DNA of 64,000 bases. Origin: Actinomycetota bacterium (lineage in GTDB: Bacteria; Actinomycetota; Actinomycetes; Streptosporangiales; Streptosporangiaceae). Position 1 is the first letter of the stretch. Every line of letters starts with the position of its first letter. Below are positions 7,307-16,292 of this stretch, in pieces. Location: positions 23,952-87,951 of the forward strand of contig JAFAYQ010000073.1 in the NCBI GenBank assembly GCA_019240215.1, read 5' to 3'. A program made the translations under genes and the position numbers. A model generated the notes under the pieces. That model did no database searches. It worked only from the letters and a program-made list of their open reading frames with translations, and was not told the DNA's origin.

Positions 7307-8906
7307 GGGCGACACCTCCGAAGTCGGGGGCCGGGGCCGGGGCCGGGGACGGCGCCTGGGCCTGGCGCAGCGCGAGCGCCGAATCCACCAGCGACCGGGT
7401 GTACGGGTGCTCGGGGTGCCGGAAGATCTCCTCGGCCGCCTTGAGCTCGACCAGCTCACCGTCGTAGAGCACGCCGATGCGGTCGGAGACCTGGCGGACG
7501 ACGGCCAGGTCGTGGGAGATGAACAGGTAGGACACTCCGGTCCGGTCCTGCAGCTCGGCCAGCAGGTCGAGCAGCCGGGCCTGGCTGGAGACGTCCAGCG
7601 CCGAGGTCGGTTCGTCGCAGATGACCAGCGGCACCGGGCCGGCGAAGGCGCGGGCGATGGCCACCCGCTGCTTCTGCCCGCCGGACAGCTCGTGCGGCAG
7701 CTTGGCCAGCAGGTCGGGGCCGACCCCGGTGCGGTTGGCCAGTTCCTCCACCGTCTGGTCACCGCCGAGCAGCTCGATCGACCGGGCCAGCACCTGCCGG
7801 ACGGAGCGGCGAGGGTTCAGCGAGGAGTCGGCGTTCTGGAACACGACCTGGACCCGGGGCAGCGTCCTCCGGCCCCGGCGGCGGTCCTCGGTGTGGAACG
7901 TGATGGTGCCGTCGTAGCTGGTCAGGCCGGCCAGGCTGAGCCCCAGGGTGGTCTTGCCGCTGCCGGACTCGCCGACCAGGCCCAGCGCCTCGGCCCGGCC
8001 GATCGTGAACGAAACGTCGGACAGGGCCGCTTTTTGCTGGAAGCGCTTGGTCAGGTGCTCGACCGTGACCAGCGGGCCCTGGGCGGTGTCGGCGGCGGGC
8101 CGGGGCGGGCGGACCGCGTTGATGTCGGGCAGCGCCGCGATCAGCGACCGGGTGTAGGGGTGCCGGGGCGCCAGCAGCACGTCGGCGGCGGCTCCTTCCT
8201 CGACCAGCACCCCGCCCTCGAGCACGCCGATGCGCTGGCAGTGGGCGGCGATGAGCGGCAGGTTGTGGCTGATGAGGATGCTGGCGAAGCCGAGCTCGGC
8301 CCGCAGGCCGTCGATCAGCGCCATGATCTCGGTCTCCACCCGGCTGTCGAGCCCGGTCGTCGGCTCGTCCAGGATCAGCAGCCGCGGCTCGCTGGCCAGC
8401 GCCATCGCGATGACGATGCGCTGCTGCTGGCCGCCCGACAGCTCGTGCGGGTAACGCTTGGCGATCTGGCCGGCCGGCGACAACCGGACCCGTTCGATCG
8501 CGGCCCGGGTCCGCGCGCGGGCCTGCGCCCGGCCGGCGCCGTGCAGCCGGTACACCTCCTCGATCTGGCGGCCGACGGTCATGGTCGGATCCAGCGCCAG
8601 CCCCGGCTCCTGATAGACGACCGACAGTGCTCCGGCCCGGAAGCGGCGCAAGGCTGGGGTGTCCAGCGCCAGCACGCCGGTCCCGGCCACCGACAGCTCG
8701 GCCGCGGTGACACCGGTCCCGGGCGGCAGGTAGCGGGTCAGCGTCATCGCGGCCGTGCTCTTGCCGGAACCGGACTCGCCGACCAGCCCGTAGGACTCCC
8801 CGGGGGCGATCGTGAGATCAAGGTCGCGGACGGCGGTGACCGGGCCCGAGCGGCCCCGGTAGCTGACCACCAGGCCCCGTACCTGCACGGCGGGCGCGTC
8901 GGTCAC
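7296..8906 (-). CDS. Fused peptide/nickel-type ABC transporter ATPase (DppD-DppF fusion)
   Basis: A 536-residue protein with two complete ABC ATPase domains. Domain 1: Walker A GESGSGKS, signature LSGGQQQR, Walker B LLILDEPTTGLD, switch His in LISHN. Domain 2: Walker A GESGSGKT, signature LSGGQKQR, Walker B VICDEPTSALD, switch His in FISHD. Normally DppD and DppF are separate. The GTG start at 8906 overlaps the permease stop in a GTGA. The typical Cys-containing oligopeptide-transporter C-terminal tail is absent after both halves. The C-terminus is Ala/Pro rich. It powers the two permeases encoded just upstream. Confidence 0.92.
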   Translation of the reverse strand: MTDAPAVQVRGLVVSYRGRSGPVTAVRDLDLTIAPGESYGLVGESGSGKSTAAMTLTRYLPPGTGVTAAELSVAGTGVLALDTPALRRFRAGALSVVYQEPGLALDPTMTVGRQIEEVYRLHGAGRAQARARTRAAIERVRLSPAGQIAKRYPHELSGGQQQRIVIAMALASEPRLLILDEPTTGLDSRVETEIMALIDGLRAELGFASILISHNLPLIAAHCQRIGVLEGGVLVEEGAAADVLLAPRHPYTRSLIAALPDINAVRPPRPAADTAQGPLVTVEHLTKRFQQKAALSDVSFTIGRAEALGLVGESGSGKTTLGLSLAGLTSYDGTITFHTEDRRRGRRTLPRVQVVFQNADSSLNPRRSVRQVLARSIELLGGDQTVEELANRTGVGPDLLAKLPHELSGGQKQRVAIARAFAGPVPLVICDEPTSALDVSSQARLLDLLAELQDRTGVSYLFISHDLAVVRQVSDRIGVLYDGELVELKAAEEIFRHPEHPYTRSLVDSALALRQAQAPSPAPAPAPDFGGVARAD

Positions 8907-9763
8907 GACCAGACCTCCTTGAGGTTGTCGGCCACCAGCTGGGTGGCGACCACCAGCGAGCCGACCGCCACTGCCGGGAACACCACCGACCACCAGGCGC
9001 TCTCCAGGTAGACCCGGTTTTCGTTGATGACCAGGCCCCAGTCCGGCGACGGCGGCTGCGCCCCCAGGCCCAGGAACGACAACGTGGCGGTCATCAAGAT
9101 CGCGGCCGCCAGGCTCAGGGTGGCCTGGATGACGATGGTCGGCAGCACGTTGGGCACCAGCTCGCGGGCCATGATCCGGGCCGCCGACTCGCCCTGGACC
9201 TTGGCCGTGGTCACGTACTTCTTGCCCATCTCGGCCAGCACCGCGGCGCGGATGATGCGGGCGATGCCGGGGGCGAACACCACCCCGATGATCACGATGA
9301 GCGCAGGCACGCTGGCGCCGAACGCCTCGACCACGACGATCAGGAAGATCAGCGGGGGCAGCACCACCAGCACGTCGAACAGCCGCATGAACGCGGTGTC
9401 GACCCAGCCCCGGAAGTAGCCGGCGATGACACCAAGCGCGCTGCCGAGGACGGTGGCCAGCAGGCAGCCGAACGCACCGACCAGCAGGGCGGTGTCGGCC
9501 CCGGCCAGGGTGCGGGCGAACACGCTGCGGCCGAGGCTGTCGGTGCCGAGCAGCTGGTGCCAGCCCGGGGCCAGGTTGATGTGGCCGGTGTTGACGTACG
9601 GGTTCAGCCCGAACAGCCGCCAGGTGGCGGCCGCCCCCACCCACCAGAGCACGATCAGCGCGCTGACCACGAACGTCGGCCGCCGCAGCAGCGCCCGCAG
9701 CCTGCGCCGGCCCGGCCGGGCCCGGGCCTCGGCGCTGGCGGCGGTGGTGATCGCGACGGCCAT
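8903..9763 (-). CDS. ABC transporter permease, DppC/OppC type
   Basis: A 286-residue inner-membrane permease with an N-terminal membrane helix (FVVSALIVLWWVGAA, about 32-46), a short extracytoplasmic region with GTDSLGRSVFARTLAGA, then the permease core. The cytoplasmic EAA loop that contacts the ATPase reads EMGKKYVTTAKVQGESA. The ATG overlaps the stop of the DppB-type gene, and its stop overlaps the GTG of the ATPase. It forms the channel with that partner; the receptor is the lipoprotein encoded at 10800-12380. Confidence 0.9.
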   Translation of the reverse strand: MAVAITTAASAEARARPGRRRLRALLRRPTFVVSALIVLWWVGAAATWRLFGLNPYVNTGHINLAPGWHQLLGTDSLGRSVFARTLAGADTALLVGAFGCLLATVLGSALGVIAGYFRGWVDTAFMRLFDVLVVLPPLIFLIVVVEAFGASVPALIVIIGVVFAPGIARIIRAAVLAEMGKKYVTTAKVQGESAARIMARELVPNVLPTIVIQATLSLAAAILMTATLSFLGLGAQPPSPDWGLVINENRVYLESAWWSVVFPAVAVGSLVVATQLVADNLKEVWS

Positions 9764-10797
9764 CAGCTCTCCCCGGCCTCGAAGCGGATCCGCGGGTCCA
9801 TCAGGATCAGGCCGATGTCGGTCAGCAGCAGCGCCAGCAGCGCGATGACCCCGGTGATCATCACGCCGTCGGTCAGCAGCACCGGATCCTTGCGCTCGGC
9901 CGCGACCACCAGCAGCGCCCCCAGCCCCGGGTAGTTGAACAAGGTTTCCACCACCGCGCTGCCGCCCAGCAGCGTGCCCAGGTAGATCCCCACCAGCTGA
10001 AGAGTGGGGATGAGGGCGTTGCGGGCCACGTGGCGGCGCACGATCTGCGCGGGCCGCAGGCCCTTGAGCACCGCGGTCCGGTGGAACTGGGCGGTGAGCG
10101 CGCCGGCCGTCCCGGTCCGGACCATCCGGGCCAGCACGGCCAGGTAGGCGACGGCCAGCGTCACCGCCGGCAGCGTCGTCACCTGCAGACGCTGCGCGAA
10201 GTCACCGGTCGCGAACGCGCCCGACTCGACCGGGACCAGGTTCAGGCCGACCGCGAACACCACGAGCAGCAGCACGCCGATGACGAACTCGGGCACCGAC
10301 GACAGCGACATCAGCGCGATCGTGATGCCCCGGTCGGTGCGGCCGCCCTCGCGGTAGGCCTGGATCGAGCCGAGCACCAGCGCCAGCGGCACCAGCAGCA
10401 CGAACGCGAAGAGCCCGAGGAACAGGGTGTTGACCAGGTGACCGAAGACCAGCGGCCGCGACGGCACCTGGTAGACGAAGCTGGTCCCCCAGTTGCCGGA
10501 CACGAAGTCGCTCAGCCAGTGCAGGTAGCGCCCAGTGATCGGGCCGGTCAGCCCGTTGCTGACGTCCCAGGCGCGGACCTGGGCCGGGGTCGCGTACTGG
10601 CCGAGCGCGTTACGGCCGGGGTCGCCGGGCACCAGCTCGATCAGCCAGAACGTGAGGATGGAGACCACGAACAGCACGACCGGGATCTGGATCAGCCGCC
10701 GGCCGAGCAGGGTCAGCACCCGGCTGCGGCGCCCGGACCACAAACCCGGGCGGCGGCCGGGCGCCAGCGCCGCCGCCTGGTCGGAGAGCACGCTCAT
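9763..10797 (-). CDS. ABC transporter permease, DppB/OppB type
   Basis: A 344-residue permease with a 30-residue cytoplasmic N-terminus and about six membrane segments; the first is IPVVLFVVSILTFWLIELVP and is followed by the family pattern PGDPGR. The EAA-like loop is FHRTAVLKGLRPAQIVRRHV and the C-terminal stretch NYPGLGALLV is characteristic of DppB. Start ATG at 10797, three bases after the receptor-gene stop. Second gene of the receptor-B-C-ATPase set, all tightly spaced. Confidence 0.9.
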   Translation of the reverse strand: MSVLSDQAAALAPGRRPGLWSGRRSRVLTLLGRRLIQIPVVLFVVSILTFWLIELVPGDPGRNALGQYATPAQVRAWDVSNGLTGPITGRYLHWLSDFVSGNWGTSFVYQVPSRPLVFGHLVNTLFLGLFAFVLLVPLALVLGSIQAYREGGRTDRGITIALMSLSSVPEFVIGVLLLVVFAVGLNLVPVESGAFATGDFAQRLQVTTLPAVTLAVAYLAVLARMVRTGTAGALTAQFHRTAVLKGLRPAQIVRRHVARNALIPTLQLVGIYLGTLLGGSAVVETLFNYPGLGALLVVAAERKDPVLLTDGVMITGVIALLALLLTDIGLILMDPRIRFEAGES

Positions 10798-10799
10798 CG

Positions 10800-12380
10800 T
10801 CAGTGGCTGACGGTGATGCCGCGGAAGTCGAAGCCGCCGTTGAACTGCTGGCCGTTGGGGAAGCTGCCGTGCACCGCCTGGCCCAGGTAGACGTCGGACT
10901 GCTCGAACGCGGCCACGATGACCGGCACGTCGGTCCACTGGATCTGGGCGATCTGGTTGGCCAGGGTCTGGCGTTCGGCCTGGTCGGTGGTCGCCTCGTA
11001 CTGCTTGTTCAGCTTGTCGAGCTGGCTGTTGTCGTAGTGCGAGGCGTTCCAGGTGGCGCCGGGCGCGTACAGCAGCGAGTACAGCTGGGTCGGCAGCCGG
11101 TTGGCCCAGTCGGTGATCGTCACCGGCGCGTTCAGCCACGGGGTGCTGGAGGTGGTCGCGTAGTAGGCCGCCTCGGTCAGCAGGTTCAGCTTGACCTTGA
11201 AGCTGCCGGTCGCGTCGAGCTGCTGCTGGATCAGCTGAGCGTAGGTCTGCTCGCCCTGGGTGCCCTGGTAGCTGGTGATGGTGAAGCTGATCACCTGGTT
11301 GCCGAGCAGCTGCTTGACCTTGGCCGTGTTCGCGCTGCGGGCGGTCAGGCCCTGGGGCTGCACGGCGTAGTCGGGGAAGGTGGGGACGTCGTTGCCGACG
11401 GTCGCGTTGCCGCTGTAGACGGTCTGCGCGATGGCCGGGCGGTTCAGCGCCCAGGCGACCGCCTGGCGGACCTTGACGTTGTTGAACGGGGCCTTGGTCA
11501 CGTTGAACACGAGCCCGTCGAACTTCACGTACCCGGCCCGCTGCTGGCGGTAGGAAGTGCCGAGGGCGGCCTTGATGCTCGGATCGGAGGTGATCTGGTC
11601 GATCTGGCCACTCTGGAACGCCAGCAGCTCGGACTGGTCGTCGTTGAAGAACTTGGCGCTGACGCCGGACACCTTCACCGCGCTGGCGTCCCAGTAGTAC
11701 GGGTTCTTCTTGTAGGTGACGCCCTGCCCGGGGGTGTACTTCTCCAGGATGAACTGGCCCGCCCCGACCGGGTCGCTGATCCAGTTCGTGTCCTTGGTGC
11801 CGGACGGCAGGATCCAGGTGTTGGCCCCGGTCAGCAGGTACGGGAAGTCGGAGTAGGGGGTGTCCAGGGTGAACACCACCGATTTGCCGTCCGAACCGGC
11901 CGCGACCGACTTGACGATGCCCGTGAAGCTGCTCTTGGCCGGCGACTGGCTGCTGGCCCCGAGGATCTGGTTGAACGTGTAGATGACGTCGGACGCGGTC
12001 ACCGGCTTGCCGTTGCTGAACTTGGCGTTCGGCTGCAGGTCGATCGTCCACGACAGCTTGTCGGCCGCCTGCGTCCAGGAGCTGGCCAACTGCGGCTCGA
12101 GCTTGCCGGACGGGCTTTCGATGATCAGGTTGGCGGAAGCCAGACCGACCACGTACATCGCGTTGAAGTCGGCGGTCGTCAGCGGGTCGATGCTGCCGGT
12201 CGGGGTGTTGAGCCCAAGGTTGTAGACGCCGCCCGCGGCCGCCGCGGAGGAGGACCCCGAGCTGGGGGTCTTGCTGCCGGAGGAGGAGCAGGCCGCCAGC
12301 ACCAGTGCGAAAGCCACGGCGACGGTGGTGACGACCGCGCGTCTGCCCGCCTTCGGAGGACTGGAGATATTCAGCGGCAT
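10800..12380 (-). CDS. Substrate-binding lipoprotein, family 5 (peptide/nickel type)
   Basis: A 526-residue extracytoplasmic receptor. The signal peptide ends in the lipobox LVLAAC (Cys31), followed by a Ser/Gly-rich linker. Family 5 features include PQLASSWTQAADKLSWTIDL, GKPVTASDVIYTFNQIL and AVAWALNRPAIAQTVYSG. Start ATG at 12380 with ggggag upstream. It heads the second transporter set and follows the first set after a 134-base gap that contains a hairpin. Family 5 receptors bind peptides but also opines, glutathione and metal chelates. The co-operonic monooxygenases suggest a sulfur- or nitrogen-bearing organic ligand. Confidence 0.92.
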   Translation of the reverse strand: MPLNISSPPKAGRRAVVTTVAVAFALVLAACSSSGSKTPSSGSSSAAAAGGVYNLGLNTPTGSIDPLTTADFNAMYVVGLASANLIIESPSGKLEPQLASSWTQAADKLSWTIDLQPNAKFSNGKPVTASDVIYTFNQILGASSQSPAKSSFTGIVKSVAAGSDGKSVVFTLDTPYSDFPYLLTGANTWILPSGTKDTNWISDPVGAGQFILEKYTPGQGVTYKKNPYYWDASAVKVSGVSAKFFNDDQSELLAFQSGQIDQITSDPSIKAALGTSYRQQRAGYVKFDGLVFNVTKAPFNNVKVRQAVAWALNRPAIAQTVYSGNATVGNDVPTFPDYAVQPQGLTARSANTAKVKQLLGNQVISFTITSYQGTQGEQTYAQLIQQQLDATGSFKVKLNLLTEAAYYATTSSTPWLNAPVTITDWANRLPTQLYSLLYAPGATWNASHYDNSQLDKLNKQYEATTDQAERQTLANQIAQIQWTDVPVIVAAFEQSDVYLGQAVHGSFPNGQQFNGGFDFRGITVSH

Positions 12381-12432
12381 GGATGCTCCCCAGGATCAGT
12401 GCGAGATGCGGGCAGAAGTTAAGGGCAGGCCG

Positions 12433-12467
12433 AATTGCCTATTTTGTCTACCGGAAAGGTAGCAATT
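12433..12467 (-). promoter_or_regulatory. Structured leader or operator upstream of the receptor gene
   Basis: Two nested inverted repeats: AATTG (12433-12437) with CAATT (12463-12467), and CTACC (12448-12452) with GGTAG (12458-12462) around GGAAA. The element sits 53-87 bases upstream of the receptor start in an AT-richer gap between two transporter sets. It could attenuate or re-initiate transcription, or bind a regulator. No T-run follows it, so a simple terminator is unlikely. Confidence 0.35.
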
Positions 12468-12514
12468 GGCTGCGCTTTCGTCCATAGCAGGCCGCGATGG
12501 GGCTTGCGGGCCGG

Positions 12515-13435
12515 TCAGTGCCGGCGCAGGCGGACGTCGAGTGAGTCGCGCAGCGCGTCGCCGATGAGGCTGAACGCGATGATCGTGACGATGAGGATCA
12601 CGGCCGGCGGGTAGACCAGCCACCAGTAGCCGTTGAACAGGTCGTTCAGGCCGTTGGTGAGCATCGTGCCCCAGTCGGCGTGCGGGGGCGGCAGGCCGAG
12701 CCCGAGGAAGCTCAGGGTGGACAGGGCCAGGATCGCGTCGGCGATGCTGAAGGTGGCGCTGACCACGATCACGCCCAGCGCGTTGGGGATCAGGTGCCGG
12801 AACACGATCCGGGCTGACGTGCTGCCCATGGTCCTGGCGGCCAGCACGAAGTCCCGGGTCCGCAGCGAGATCACCTCGCCGCGGACCAGCCGGGCGACGC
12901 CCAGCCAGGACAGGATCGACAGCAGCAGGATGATCGTCCACAGGTTCGGGGTCAGGTAGTTGACCAGGATCAGCAGCAGCACCAGCCAGGGGATGGCCAG
13001 CAGGGTGTCGACGATCCGCATCATGACCGCGTCCACGATCCCGCCCGCGATCCCGGCGATGGCGCCGTAGGCGGTGCCGAAAACGGTGGTGGCGATGGCG
13101 ACCGCGAACCCGAGCTCCAGCGAGGACTGGCCGGCCACCATCAGGCGGCCGAGCACGTCGTAGCCGGTGTCGTCGGTGCCGAGCGGGTGGCTCCCGCCCG
13201 GGGGCAGGTCCTTCAGGTTCAGCTGGACGGTGACCTGGTTGGTCCGGTAGAACAGCGGGCTCAGGAAGCAGAACAGCACCAGGATGACCACCACCGCCAG
13301 GCCGGCCTGAGCCTGCCAGCTGCGGGTGAAGGCGGCGAAGGCCAGCCGCCCGGTCCAGCGCGGCCCGGGCCGATCCGCGTCCGGGCGACCGGCCGGGGGG
13401 CCGGGCGCGCCCGGCCCGAGCTCAACGGCCGGCAT
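12515..13435 (-). CDS. ABC transporter permease, DppC/OppC type
   Basis: A 306-residue permease with a Pro/Gly-rich cytoplasmic N-terminus (1-30), membrane helix GLAVVVILVLFCFLSPLF, the extracytoplasmic pattern PLGTDDTGYDVLGRLM typical of DppC, and an EAA loop LRTRDFVLAARTMGSTSARI. The C-terminal loop has GLGLPPPHADWGTMLTNG. Its ATG lies inside the last codons of the DppB-type gene (14-base overlap). It belongs to transporter set 1 with the genes at 13422-16183; the matching fused ATPase is probably the divergent gene at 16293-18410. Confidence 0.9.
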   Translation of the reverse strand: MPAVELGPGAPGPPAGRPDADRPGPRWTGRLAFAAFTRSWQAQAGLAVVVILVLFCFLSPLFYRTNQVTVQLNLKDLPPGGSHPLGTDDTGYDVLGRLMVAGQSSLELGFAVAIATTVFGTAYGAIAGIAGGIVDAVMMRIVDTLLAIPWLVLLLILVNYLTPNLWTIILLLSILSWLGVARLVRGEVISLRTRDFVLAARTMGSTSARIVFRHLIPNALGVIVVSATFSIADAILALSTLSFLGLGLPPPHADWGTMLTNGLNDLFNGYWWLVYPPAVILIVTIIAFSLIGDALRDSLDVRLRRH

Positions 13436-14375
13436 AGCGCACCCGGGGGTCGAGGATCCCGTAGGCGATGTCGGCCAGCAGGTTGCCGACCACGGTGGCC
13501 ACGCCGACGATAAGCGTGGACCCGAGCAGGGTGGGGAAGTCGTGATGGGTGGCGGCGTCGTAGAACAGCAGGCCCATCCCTTGGTAGTTGAAGACCTCCT
13601 CGACCACGATCGCCCCGGTCACCAGCCCGGGCAGCGACAATCCGACCACGGTGACGACCGGCAGCAGCGAGTTGCGCAGCACGTGCCGGGACAGCACCAG
13701 CCGCTCGGGCAGGCCCTTGGCCCGGACCACCCGCAGGAACTCCTGGGCCAGGGTGTCGATGGCCGAGGCGCGCATGTAGCGGCTGAACCCCGCCACCTGG
13801 ATCAAGGTCAAGGTCAGCACCGGCAGGACCAGGGCCCGCGGCTGGGCCAGGGCCGATCCGATCGAGCTGCCGGCCGGCGCCTCGGGCAGGAACACGTGCG
13901 TCTCGACCGCGAACACCGCCACCAGCATGACCGCCAGCCAGAACGCGGGCATGCAGTACAGCGTGAACGACACCGTGCTGAGGGTGATGTCGGCGAACCC
14001 GCCCCGCTTGACCGCCTGGTACATGCCCATCGGCAGCGAGATCAGCAGGGCGAGCACGGTCGAGCTGCCGAGCAGCAGCAGGTCCCGCGGCAGCCGCTGG
14101 GCGAACAGCGACGACACCGGCTGCTGCAGGTAGTACGAGACCCCCAGGTTCCCGTGCGCCACCTGGTCCACGTAGGCCCAGAACTGCTTGTACAGCGGCT
14201 GGTTGAGCCCATAGGTGGCGTTGAAGATCGCGATCCGGTCGGCGGTCGCCTTCAGGCCCAGCACCGACCGGGCCACGCTGCCCGGTTCCAGGTGGATCAG
14301 CAGGAAGGTCAGCGCCATGAGGCCGATCACGACCACCACGGCCTGACCCACCCGCCGGAGCAGATACCCCGTCAC
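13422..14375 (-). CDS. ABC transporter permease, DppB/OppB type
   Basis: A 317-residue permease beginning VTGYLLRRVGQAVVVV, with start GTG at 14375 overlapping the receptor stop by 4 bases (GTGA). After the first helix comes LIHLEPGSVARSVLG, where DppB usually has PGDP. A large loop contains YGLNQPLYKQFWAYV. The EAA-like segment is EFLRVVRAKGLPERLVLSRH and the C-terminal VEEVFNYQGMGLLF is family-typical. About six membrane helices. Same operon as the receptor at 14372-16183. Confidence 0.9.
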   Translation of the reverse strand: MTGYLLRRVGQAVVVVIGLMALTFLLIHLEPGSVARSVLGLKATADRIAIFNATYGLNQPLYKQFWAYVDQVAHGNLGVSYYLQQPVSSLFAQRLPRDLLLLGSSTVLALLISLPMGMYQAVKRGGFADITLSTVSFTLYCMPAFWLAVMLVAVFAVETHVFLPEAPAGSSIGSALAQPRALVLPVLTLTLIQVAGFSRYMRASAIDTLAQEFLRVVRAKGLPERLVLSRHVLRNSLLPVVTVVGLSLPGLVTGAIVVEEVFNYQGMGLLFYDAATHHDFPTLLGSTLIVGVATVVGNLLADIAYGILDPRVRYAGR

Positions 14376-16183
14376 TTGGTGTAATACCAGTCCGAGAAAT
14401 TCTCCCCGCCGGAGAACGGGTTCAGCGGGGCCACCCCGGCCAGGTTGCTCTTGTAGATCTGCAGGCCTTCGCGCAGCGGCAGCCACAGGAACGGCAGCTG
14501 CTGGGCCACGTAGTCCTCGTACTGGAAGAACGTCGAGGTGCTGGAGCTCTGCAGGGTGGCGGTGATCAGGCTGTCGGTCCTGGGGTCGGAGTACCCGCCC
14601 AGGTTCTCCGGCCCGCCGGTGGCGAACACACCGTTGTCGGACGGGTAGAGCAGGAACTCGTCGTAACCGAACTCGACGATCTGCCAGCCGCAGTTCTGGG
14701 TGTGGCTCTTGGCGGTGCACTCCCCCACCGTCCCGACGATCGTGTTGAACGGCTCGGCCTTGAGGTCGAGCTTGATCCCGGCCTGCCGTTCCGAGGACTG
14801 GACGGCCGCGTTCTCCTCGTCGGTGGTGTCGGTCCCGGAGCCGTAGATCACCTGGAACTCCAGCTTCTGGCCGGCCTTGACGCCGGCCCCGCAATCCGCC
14901 GCTCCGGAGCCGGGCTTGACGCAGGTGGAGACCCCGTTCGGCACCACGTTCCAGCCGTGCGCCTTGAGCAGGGCGACGGCGGCGGCCGGCTTGTACGGGT
15001 AGGGACCGCCGGCTTTTTCCAGCGGGGATGCCCAGGTCGGGTAGGCCTTGACCGACACCGGCCCGTTGCCGGGGTCGGCGTAGCCGTTGTAGACCTTGCT
15101 GACGATCTGCGGGCGGTTGATCAGCTCCTCCATCGCCTGGCGGAGGTAGAGCTGCTGGAGCAGCGGGCCGACCTGCGCGTTGTAGAAGTTCGGCTCCAGC
15201 CCGGCCACCCCGGGGATGGCCCGGGTCGCGTTCGAGTACCCAGCCGACTTCAGCTCCCCGAGCTGGTTGACGTCGTCCAGCGGCAGCGAGGCGACCTGGA
15301 CCGAGCTACCGGAGCGGAGCGCGTCGATCAGGGCGGTGGAGGTGGTGAACGACTGGTTCAGCAGCTTGGCCAGGCGCGGCTTGTCCGGGCCGGAGTAGTG
15401 CTGGTTGGGCACGTAACCGTAGAGCGAGCCGTCGCTGTTGAACGTGGACAGGGTCCACGGCCCGTCGACCACCTTCCACAGCGGGTTGGTGGTGAAGCTG
15501 CTGATCTGGCTGCCCTGCTTCTGCAGGAAGGCGTAGACCGCCTTGGCGCCGGACGCCGTCTGGTCGTAGTTGCCGACCGCGCCCGCGGCCGACTCCCTGT
15601 CCCAGGCGTGCTGCGGGATCAGCGGGACGTTGTTGAGCACGTCGTCGGCGAAGAAGGCCGGGCTGGTCGGCGCGGTCAGGTTGATCACCGCGGTGTGCTG
15701 GTTGGTGACGCTGACCGAGCTGACGTCGGTCGGGAACGTGCCGGGGATGTAGTTGATCCAGTTCTGGTAGTTCGCCTTGAGCAGGTTGTAGGTGAAGATG
15801 AAGTCGCGGCTGGTGATGGGCTGGCCGTCCGACCACTTCCAGTCCTTGAGGGTCATGGTGACCGTCTTGTTGCCGTTGCTGTAGCTCAGTGAGCTGTACA
15901 GCGACTTGGCCGGGTCCACGGCCGACTGGCTGCCTTCGCCGTCGTAACTCAGGTCGGGCCACAGGTATTCGGAGAGGTTGGCGTTGTAGCCGTCGGTGTT
16001 GGTGGCCGGCGGGAACGGGAAGATGAAGTTGGGCTGGGCGTCGTTCCAGGCGACGGTGACGGTGCCGCCGCGAGTGGGCTGCCCGGTCGCCGAACCACCT
16101 GATCCATGACCCGAGCTGCAGGCCGCAACCGCCAGTGCGAGCGCCAGCGCGATCAGCGCGGCTACCCGGCGAGACTTGCCCAT
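14372..16183 (-). CDS. Substrate-binding lipoprotein, family 5
   Basis: A 603-residue receptor, longer than the usual 500-550. The signal peptide ALALALAVAAC ends in a lipobox with Cys22, followed by SSGHGSGGSA. It contains SLSYSNGNKTVTMTLKDWKW and GQPITSRDFIFTYNLLKA, typical of family 5. Several Cys residues in the C-terminal lobe (STCVKPGSGAADCGAG, and C in GECTAKSHTQNCGW) could form disulfides in a loop insertion. ATG at 16183 with a gaaaggg ribosome site. First gene of the long leftward operon; divergent from the fused ATPase gene. Confidence 0.92.
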   Translation of the reverse strand: MGKSRRVAALIALALALAVAACSSGHGSGGSATGQPTRGGTVTVAWNDAQPNFIFPFPPATNTDGYNANLSEYLWPDLSYDGEGSQSAVDPAKSLYSSLSYSNGNKTVTMTLKDWKWSDGQPITSRDFIFTYNLLKANYQNWINYIPGTFPTDVSSVSVTNQHTAVINLTAPTSPAFFADDVLNNVPLIPQHAWDRESAAGAVGNYDQTASGAKAVYAFLQKQGSQISSFTTNPLWKVVDGPWTLSTFNSDGSLYGYVPNQHYSGPDKPRLAKLLNQSFTTSTALIDALRSGSSVQVASLPLDDVNQLGELKSAGYSNATRAIPGVAGLEPNFYNAQVGPLLQQLYLRQAMEELINRPQIVSKVYNGYADPGNGPVSVKAYPTWASPLEKAGGPYPYKPAAAVALLKAHGWNVVPNGVSTCVKPGSGAADCGAGVKAGQKLEFQVIYGSGTDTTDEENAAVQSSERQAGIKLDLKAEPFNTIVGTVGECTAKSHTQNCGWQIVEFGYDEFLLYPSDNGVFATGGPENLGGYSDPRTDSLITATLQSSSTSTFFQYEDYVAQQLPFLWLPLREGLQIYKSNLAGVAPLNPFSGGENFSDWYYTK

Positions 16184-16292
16184 GTGTGCCCTTTCGTTGG
16201 CATCCCCCCGCCTGACGACGCTTATCGTTGGGCCATCTTTCAGTAATCGACCTTTCTGGTCAAGAACATAGGGAAAGTGATAGAGAAGCACG
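16184..16292. promoter_or_regulatory. Divergent promoter region of transporter set 1
   Basis: This 109-base gap separates divergent starts at 16183 (receptor operon, leftward) and 16293 (ATPase, rightward) and is AT-richer than its surroundings. On the minus strand a TTGACC element (forward bases near 16255-16260) is a plausible -35. I cannot assign the -10 elements with confidence. A shared control region for both transcription units is the simplest reading. Confidence 0.45.

Noticed and set aside
12396..12485. 29-codon minus-strand ORF ending just before the receptor ribosome site, with one Cys codon
   Set aside because: No promoter or ribosome site fits its ATG, it has only one Cys, and it covers the hairpin at 12433-12467; a leader-peptide role is not supported.
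212..16278. Identical 11-mer ATAGGGAAAGT at 212-222 and 16268-16278, both upstream of rightward starts
   Set aside because: Many 11-base repeats are expected by chance in 64 kb; no symmetry and no third copy was noticed. A genome-wide motif count would decide.
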